From assembly GCA_036675475.1 (NCBI GenBank), contig JAKFEY010000097.1, positions 1 to 52,341 of the forward strand: a stretch of 52,341 nucleotides of DNA, in the 5' to 3' direction. The stretch's first letter is position 1, and every line of letters begins with the position of its first letter. Origin of the DNA: JALYRV01 sp036675475. Lineage in GTDB: Bacteria; Acidobacteriota; Vicinamibacteria; Vicinamibacterales; SCN-69-37. Below are positions 48,501 through 52,341 of the stretch, piece by piece. Position numbers and translations under genes: made by a program. Under the pieces are notes generated by a model that searched no databases, was not told the origin of the DNA, and saw only the letters and a list, made by a program, of their open reading frames with translations.

Positions 48501-48652
48501 TGGGCACGGCGGTGGCGGGCGGCATGGTGGCGTCGACGTTCCTGTCGATTGTCTTCATCCCGGTGCTGTATGTGGTCATCCGCACTCTGGTGCCGGGCAA
48601 GACGCGGCACGAGCTGCACGAAAGCCACGACATCCCGGGCGCGGCCCATTAG
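45512..48652 (+). CDS. RND multidrug efflux transporter, HAE1/AcrB type
   Basis: A 1046-residue inner-membrane pump of the usual AcrB length. It begins MISDTFIRRPILATVSSLLI, has the proton-relay Asp pair in TM4 (GIVVDDAIVVIEN), the porter-domain stretch ANAQAVETAVTTPLEQAING, and the second-half TM region GLAAKNSILIVEFAEQLRDR. Twelve TM segments are arranged in two halves with large periplasmic loops, as expected. It should export hydrophobic drugs or bile-salt-like compounds using the proton gradient. The outer-membrane factor must be encoded elsewhere. Confidence 0.96.
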   Translation: MISDTFIRRPILATVSSLLIVLAGAVVIPNLPIARYPELAPPSVTVSAFYTGANAQAVETAVTTPLEQAINGVEGMTYMQSQSTNSGLAQITVAFDISRDPDLAAIDVQNRVNQALGRMPTDVRTTGVTVTKNTSGFLGGLGFYSKDNRYDAQFLSNYIDQYVKDALQRVPGVGNILIFGERKFAMRVWLDPARLAARGITAGDVVNALREQNLQVAAGALGDSPAPEGQAFQLSVRAMGRLSEPSQFEDVIVKSGRDGALVRLRDLGRVELGSETYSANLRFGGLEGAGMGIQLLPSANAIEVMEGVMAEMERLEKTFPPGLEWAIAFDNVGVVRESIIEVLKTLAEAIGLVVLVMFIFLQNWRTTIIPAITIPVSLIGTFAFVYLFGFSINTLTLFGIVLATGIVVDDAIVVIENIERHMREYGKPARQAAHDAMSEVFGAVVVIGIVLVAVFVPIAFFPGMTGRLYQQFSLTIAFAVVLSVFNAVTFTPALAAILLGRHEAKQGRFFTAINGAIDRSTRAYVHVVQRALTWRMAMLVLFLIGLWATWLIFKAVPSAFVPDEDEGYIMAIIQAPAGASLEYTTKIAEQAEKVFFQQPEVRGVFSVAGFSFTGPASNAGMIFVNLKDWSERTGEGQDLQSVLNRVRGPLFGIGGAIVAPFAPPSIQGLSLFGGFSLEVQDKTGGDISRLAEATGALVGKANQSGKVTGLFSSFRADDPQIVVDIDRDRATTLGLPMREITDAMQVFLGSQYVNDFELNNRAYRVYVQADQQHRADPGDLRQLYARAQNGAMVPLDTVVRLNETTAPQVINHFNMFRSASVSGAGAPGVSSGEAMEHMETLARETLPAGFDFAWSGQSLEEKQAGAQAGFLFALSIFVVYLVLAAQYESWVLPIIILLGVPLAVFGALSAQLLRGYANDVFCQVGLVMLIGLAAKNSILIVEFAEQLRDRGMGIVEAAVESARIRLRPILMTSFAFILGVLPLAFASGAGAGARRSVGTAVAGGMVASTFLSIVFIPVLYVVIRTLVPGKTRHELHESHDIPGAAH

Positions 48653-48682
48653 GTCCGGCCACGGCGAGGCGCGCTGCGTCGA

Positions 48683-48688
48683 TATAAT
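48683..48688 (+). promoter_or_regulatory. Consensus -10 box, probably leaderless
   Basis: A perfect TATAAT ends 7 bases before the ATG at 48696. The sequence between (CGTGACC) has no Shine-Dalgarno. No -35 consensus is seen at 16-18 bases. Confidence 0.6.
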
Positions 48689-48695
48689 CGTGACC

Positions 48696-49712
48696 ATGAC
48701 ATCTCGGAACGTGTGGCGGCCGCTCGCGCTGGCCGGTGTGTTGAGCGCGATTGGGGCCGTCACCGCCGCGGCGCAGACGGTCGTCATTCGCGGCGTGCCG
48801 GCCGGATCGTCTGCGGAAGTGGTTCAGGGCGCCAGCAGGGTGACCGGCGCCCCGGATGCGGGCGGCGATGCCGTCCTGACGGGCGCGCTCACCGCGCCCG
48901 GCGAGACGCGCGTCAATTTCTATACGGACATCTGTGAAACGGTGCGCCGCCTCGTGATCGTGGATCGCGACGCGGTGCCGCCTCCGGCGGGCCCCGGCTG
49001 CGCGCGCACGCCGATTGCGGGCGTCTTCGTCATCCAGCCAATCAGCACGATTGTGATCAACACGTCGGGCACGACGCCGAGCGTGCTGCTGCGGCAGGGG
49101 CCGTTCGACTTTCGCGCGACGCAGACCGATGGCGGCACCGAGCCGCCCGCGGGCCTCGTGATTTTCGGCGGCGGCGGGTACGGCAAGCTGCACGAAGCGC
49201 GCGACATGTCGTGCGGCGGCATCGCCGAGTGCCCGGGCTCGGACACCGGGTTCGGCTTCGGCGGCGGCATCGGCTTCTGGTTCACGCCGTACGCCGGCCT
49301 CGAGGCAAGCTACTACAAACCGAAGCGCGCGCTCTTCGAAGGCGCCGTCGGCAACTCGCTCTTCCAGACGACGCTCGAGCCGCAGGTGCTGATGTTTGTC
49401 GCGAAGCTTGGCGTGCCGGCCGGCCCGATGCGCATCTACGCCATGGGCGGCGCCACGTGGCACCGCGCCACGATCCGCACGACGCAGGAAGGCCTCGAGG
49501 CGATCGAGGACGAGTTCGAGCTGCGCACCGCCGGCTGGGGCTGGACGTTCGGCGGAGGCGTGGAAGCGTGGCTCGCGCCGGCGGTGGCGATCTACGCCGA
49601 AGGCGGACGCGCCGCCCTCAAGGGCGGCGGCATCGAATCGTTCGGTGAAGGCAAGCTCGACGAGCGCATGACGTTTGCGATCGTCGGACTGAAGGTGAGT
49701 CTCAACCGGTAA
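48696..49712 (+). CDS. Exported hypothetical protein, outer-membrane beta-barrel-like
   Basis: A 338-residue protein. MTSRNVWRPLALAGVLSAIG ending in AAAQ is a signal peptide. Residues about 30-145 are a small beta domain with two Cys (TDICETV, PGCARTP). From about 155 the sequence looks like an OmpA/OmpW-type eight-stranded barrel: GLVIFGGGGYGKLHEA, FGFGGGIGFWFTPYAGLEAS, RIYAMGGATWHRATIRT, WGWTFGGGVEAWLAPAVAIY and FAIVGLKVSLNR at the end. Its function is unknown. It stands 43 bases after the RND pump but has its own -10 box. Its stop lies in a heptamer repeat tract. Confidence 0.78.
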   Translation: MTSRNVWRPLALAGVLSAIGAVTAAAQTVVIRGVPAGSSAEVVQGASRVTGAPDAGGDAVLTGALTAPGETRVNFYTDICETVRRLVIVDRDAVPPPAGPGCARTPIAGVFVIQPISTIVINTSGTTPSVLLRQGPFDFRATQTDGGTEPPAGLVIFGGGGYGKLHEARDMSCGGIAECPGSDTGFGFGGGIGFWFTPYAGLEASYYKPKRALFEGAVGNSLFQTTLEPQVLMFVAKLGVPAGPMRIYAMGGATWHRATIRTTQEGLEAIEDEFELRTAGWGWTFGGGVEAWLAPAVAIYAEGGRAALKGGGIESFGEGKLDERMTFAIVGLKVSLNR

Positions 49713-49730
49713 CCGGTTACCGGTTACTGG
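49704..49730. repeat. Heptamer repeats covering both stop codons of convergent genes
   Basis: AACCGGT, AACCGGT, TACCGGT and a decayed TACTGGA follow each other. The TAA of the barrel gene (49710-49712) and the TAA of the FKBP gene (49724-49726, minus strand) both lie in the tract. Confidence 0.75.
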
Positions 49731-50149
49731 ACTTCGACCAGCTCCACGTCGAACACCAGCGTGGCGTTGGGCGGAATCGGGCCGCGGCGGGTGCCGCCGT
49801 AGGCCAGCGACGGCGGAATGACGAGGCGGCGCTTGCCGCCGGTCTTCATGCCGACGATCCCCTGCTCCCACCCCGCGATCACCTGGCCCTGGCCGAGCGT
49901 GAACGCCAGCGGCTCGAGCCCGGCCGACGAGTCGAACTGCGCGCCCTTCGAGTCTTCGCGCTCGGCGTTGTAGAGCCATCCCGTGTAGTGCACCTTCACC
50001 GCGCTCGTGGCGGCGGCTTCGGTGCCGGTGCCGACGATGAGGTCGGTTTGCGAGAAGCGGGCGAGATTGGTGGGGGCGGTCGGCGTGTCGCCGCAGGCGG
50101 CGGCCCCGGCCAGCACAACGGCGGCACATCCCAGGAAGAGCGAGCGCAT
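49724..50149 (-). CDS. FKBP-type peptidyl-prolyl isomerase lipoprotein
   Basis: A 141-residue lipoprotein. The signal MRSLFLGCAAVVLAGAAACG has a lipobox ending at C19. The FKBP domain is complete: TGTEAAATSAVKVHYTGWLY, FDSSAGLEPLAFTLGQGQVI, AGWEQGIVGMKTGGKRRLVI, PPSLAYGG and the last strand ATLVFDVELVEV. It should help fold exported proteins in the periplasm. The start is uncertain: ATG at 50149 has GGAGG only 2 bases away; ATGs at 50158 or 50161 would add a few residues before the signal. Confidence 0.93.
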   Translation of the reverse strand: MRSLFLGCAAVVLAGAAACGDTPTAPTNLARFSQTDLIVGTGTEAAATSAVKVHYTGWLYNAEREDSKGAQFDSSAGLEPLAFTLGQGQVIAGWEQGIVGMKTGGKRRLVIPPSLAYGGTRRGPIPPNATLVFDVELVEVQ

Positions 50150-50182
50150 GGCCTCCATCATAGACCTGCCCGGCCGCCGCGA

Positions 50183-50188
50183 TAAACT
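50183..50188 (+). promoter_or_regulatory. -10 box of the DUF411 gene, probably leaderless
   Basis: TAAACT ends 6 bases before the ATG at 50195; TAGACC at 50161-50166 is a possible -35 with a 16-base spacer. No Shine-Dalgarno is present. Confidence 0.5.
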
Positions 50189-50194
50189 GGATCC

Positions 50195-50665
50195 ATGAAA
50201 GCCACGATTTTTGCCCTCGCCCTGGCCGTGTCGCTGAGCCCCGCGGCCGGCGCGCAGTCGCGTCCCGCGGCGCCCAAGCCGATCATGCTCACGGTTTACA
50301 AGACGCCCACGTGCGGCTGCTGCGCGAAGTGGGTGGAGCACATGAAGCAGAACGGCTTCACCGTGCACGTCACCGACATGAACGATCTGTCCACGGTGAA
50401 GACCAAGCACGGCGTGCCCGCGAAGGCGCAGTCGTGCCACACCGGCGTGGTCAACGGCTACGTCGTGGAAGGACACGTGCCGGCGGCCGACGTGAAGCGG
50501 ATGCTGAAAGAGAAGCCGGCGATCGCGGGCCTGGCGCTGCCGGGCATGCCGATGGGATCGCCGGGCATGGAAGCGCCGGGCAGCCTCCAGCCGCCGCCGT
50601 ATGAAGTGGTCTCGTTCGACAAGAAGGGCGCGATGCGCGTGTTCGCGCGGCACGGCGGACGCTGA
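50195..50665 (+). CDS. Exported DUF411 metal-binding protein
   Basis: A 156-residue periplasmic protein. MKATIFALALAVSLSPAAGA is a signal peptide. The DUF411 core is clear: VYKTPTCGCCAKWVEHMKQN (C40, C42, C43), then QSCHTGVVNGYVVEGHVPA and AIAGLALPGMPMGSPGME, a Met/Pro-rich stretch. Proteins of this family are found with copper-resistance genes and probably bind copper or another soft metal through the Cys and Met residues. No copper pump is in the window. It may share a transcript with the acid phosphatase gene 5 bases downstream. Confidence 0.92.
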   Translation: MKATIFALALAVSLSPAAGAQSRPAAPKPIMLTVYKTPTCGCCAKWVEHMKQNGFTVHVTDMNDLSTVKTKHGVPAKAQSCHTGVVNGYVVEGHVPAADVKRMLKEKPAIAGLALPGMPMGSPGMEAPGSLQPPPYEVVSFDKKGAMRVFARHGGR

Positions 50666-50670
50666 TCGTG

Positions 50671-51405
50671 ATGCGCGCCGCGGCTGTCGTGCTCGCGCTG
50701 GTGTTGACCGGCTGCGCGTCGGCGCCGCGGACCGTACCCACGCAAACCCGCGTACCCACTCCACCCACCACACTACCGAATGACCTCAAGTGGGTGCGCG
50801 ACAGCGCCGAGTATCACGCGCTGGTGCTGCAGGCGTATCGCGCGGCGACCGCCCGCGTCGAGAGCAATGTCGGGCAGACCCCGTCGCGCGCGCGCGGCGG
50901 ATGGGCCGTGGTGCTCGACGCCGACGAGACGGTCATCAGCAACCTGACGTATCAGATCGAGCGCGGCCGCCAGGGGCTTGGCTACACCAGCGAGAGCTGG
51001 AACGCGTGGGTGAAGCGGCGCGAGGCGACGCCGCTGCCGGGCGCGGCGCGGTTCCTCGCGCGCGTGCGCGAGCTTGGCGGCCGCATCGCCATCGTGACCA
51101 ACCGCCTTGGTTCCGAATGTCCCGACACCGAGGCCGTCTTCCGCGCGCACCAGCTCGCCTACGACGTGATGCTGTGCCGGCCCGACGGCACGCCGTCGGA
51201 CAAGAACCCGCGGTTCGACGCCGTCGCCCGCGGCCAGGCCTTCGGCCTCACCACTCCGGTCGACATCGTCGCCATCCTCGGCGACAACATCCTCGATTTT
51301 CCGTCTCTGAGTCAGCAGGCCCGCAAGGCGGGCGACGCCGCATTCCGAGAGTTCGGCGTGCGCTTTTTCATGCTGCCGAACCCCATGTACGGCAGCTGGC
51401 AGTAA
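50671..51405 (+). CDS. HAD-family acid phosphatase lipoprotein (class B / P4 type)
   Basis: A 244-residue lipoprotein of the HAD subfamily IIIB. The lipobox is LTGC near residue 14. Motif I is VLDADETVISN (nucleophile and acid Asp), motif II IVTNR, and motif IV ILGDNILDF. LTYQIERGRQGLGYTSESW is typical of the cap. It should hydrolyse nucleotide or other phosphomonoesters in the periplasm, like lipoprotein e(P4) of Haemophilus. ATG 50671 is chosen; the GTG one codon earlier (50668) is an equal alternative. The TPR gene follows by 3 bases. Confidence 0.9.
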   Translation: MRAAAVVLALVLTGCASAPRTVPTQTRVPTPPTTLPNDLKWVRDSAEYHALVLQAYRAATARVESNVGQTPSRARGGWAVVLDADETVISNLTYQIERGRQGLGYTSESWNAWVKRREATPLPGAARFLARVRELGGRIAIVTNRLGSECPDTEAVFRAHQLAYDVMLCRPDGTPSDKNPRFDAVARGQAFGLTTPVDIVAILGDNILDFPSLSQQARKAGDAAFREFGVRFFMLPNPMYGSWQ

Positions 51406-51408
51406 CGG

Positions 51409-52341
51409 ATGAGCGAGGAGAGCCGTCTTTCTCCGTCGCTCTTCGCGCTCTCGCGTTTCGTCCATCGCGAAATCATCGTCCTCCTGATTCTCTGCGGCGC
51501 CGCGGTCGCGCTGTTCCTGGTGACGAAAGCCTCTGCCGCCGCCGCGCACCGTTTCCGCGCGCGCGACGCGCGGATCTGGTACGAACGCGGCGTGGCGGAC
51601 CTCGAGGCCGGGCGGACGGCCGAAGCCGTGACGGCGCTGGGCCGCGCGCGCGCGCTCGATCGATCGCGCGAGGATTACCATCTGGCGTTTTCGCGTGCGC
51701 TGGCCGCGGCGGGGGAGCTCGATGCCGCGCGGCAGACGCTGCGCGCGCTGCGCGAAACGCGGCCGGAAGATCCGGATGTGAACAGCGGCCTCGCGCGGCT
51801 CGAGGCTCGAAGCGGCCATACCGCGGAAGCCGTCCGCTTCTACCAGAGCGCCTTGTATGGGGCGTGGCAGCCGGAACGCCTGCCGGATCGCGAGCGGCTG
51901 CGTGTCGAGCTGATTGAGTATCTGATTGCCAGCCGGATGCCGGACCGGGCCCTCGCACACCTGGTCCTGCTGGCGGCCGACCTGCCCGCCGATCCCGCGC
52001 GCCAGTTCCAGGCGGCCGGTTTGTTTCTCGCGGCCGGCGATCCGGCACGCGCGTTGGCGCTGTACCGGCGCGTGCTCGCGCGGGAGCCGGAAAACGCGCG
52101 GGCGCACGCGGGGGCCGGGCGCGCCGCATTTGCGCTGGGCGATTTCGCCACCGCGCGGCGCCACTTCGACCGCGCGCCTGAGGACGCCGGGACTGAGCAG
52201 ATGCGCACGCTCGCCCAGGCCGTGATCGACGCCGATCCGCTGGAGGGACGCCTATCGAGTGCGGAGCGGCGGCGCCGCCTCGCGGCCGGCGTCGCGCACC
52301 TGTCGGCGGCCGTCGAGTCGTGTCGCGCGCGCGTGCCGGAT
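51409..52341 (+). CDS. Membrane-anchored TPR protein, N-terminal part
   Basis: The right window edge cuts this gene; 311 codons are visible. MSEESRLSPSLFALSRFVHR precedes one TM helix (about 21-40; EIIVLLILCGAAVALFLVTK). After it come about six TPR-like helical repeats (IWYERGVADLEAGRTAEAVT, DVNSGLARLEARSGHTAEAV, FQAAGLFLAAGDPARALALY, AHAGAGRAAFALGDFATARR). TPR proteins serve as scaffolds for complexes; the C-terminal domain that could reveal its role is missing. It begins 3 bases after the phosphatase stop. Confidence 0.8.
   Translation, partial: MSEESRLSPSLFALSRFVHREIIVLLILCGAAVALFLVTKASAAAAHRFRARDARIWYERGVADLEAGRTAEAVTALGRARALDRSREDYHLAFSRALAAAGELDAARQTLRALRETRPEDPDVNSGLARLEARSGHTAEAVRFYQSALYGAWQPERLPDRERLRVELIEYLIASRMPDRALAHLVLLAADLPADPARQFQAAGLFLAAGDPARALALYRRVLAREPENARAHAGAGRAAFALGDFATARRHFDRAPEDAGTEQMRTLAQAVIDADPLEGRLSSAERRRRLAAGVAHLSAAVESCRARVPD

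Overview
The window is a high-GC (roughly two-thirds G+C by eye) stretch of bacterial chromosome, densely packed with genes on both strands. The mix fits an Acidobacteriota chromosome, most likely Vicinamibacteria-like: eukaryotic-type Ser/Thr kinases fused to PD40 propellers or TPRs, VPS10/BNR proteins, a secreted S9 peptidase, a futalosine-pathway gene and a long-form NadA. That placement is inferred from gene content, not proven. No phage, insertion sequence, CRISPR array or rRNA is visible.

Layout. 1-835: a partial TonB-dependent receptor (minus strand) behind a clear cobalamin riboswitch, so probably a vitamin B12 receptor. 936-4472: yjbQ, mqnE (menaquinone by the futalosine route), nadA with a structured leader and a Rex-like palindrome, and a Mn-type superoxide dismutase. 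4518-10417: a tightly coupled five-gene unit. It encodes a NarK-type nitrate porter fused to a cytochrome-b-like membrane domain with a Cys-pair tail, a molybdopterin oxidoreductase, a protein with four [4Fe-4S] clusters, a Tat/TM-anchored Rieske protein and a 79-residue membrane protein. moeA and moaB (molybdenum cofactor synthesis) face it from the other strand. I read this as a non-canonical nitrate-reducing membrane complex and consider it the most interesting system here.

12198-25934 holds housekeeping genes and small accessory modules: a nucleotidyltransferase with a small basic partner, a GH3 enzyme, tRNA-Arg(ACG), a TRIC channel, a HAD hydrolase, a kinase-PD40 receptor, tadA, tRNA-Ser(CGA), and a lower-GC islet with hicBA and a pRiA4-ORF3 protein. 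A lipoprotein, an S9 peptidase, a DHFR-like reductase and vapBC follow. 25949-37660 is rich in secreted beta-propeller and lipoprotein genes, plus an AraC regulator and a kinase-TPR protein. 37736-52341 has a stand-alone 5'-3' exonuclease, DoxX and DinB proteins, a K+ channel with two RCK domains, a sigma-70 factor, a GIY-YIG protein, an alpha/beta hydrolase, an RND efflux pair, an outer-membrane-like protein, a FKBP lipoprotein, a DUF411 protein, an acid phosphatase and a truncated TPR protein.

Three non-coding themes recur. (1) Short palindromic elements beginning GGTAG, whose TAG serves as the stop codon of the gene before them in three of four cases. (2) Heptamer and octamer tandem repeats in gene junctions. 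(3) Start codons lying only 5-8 bases after a -10-like TANNNT (or TANNNC) box with no visible Shine-Dalgarno, which suggests common leaderless transcription. Coordinates, reading frames and motifs were read from the sequence; functions rest on remembered family knowledge and no database was searched.
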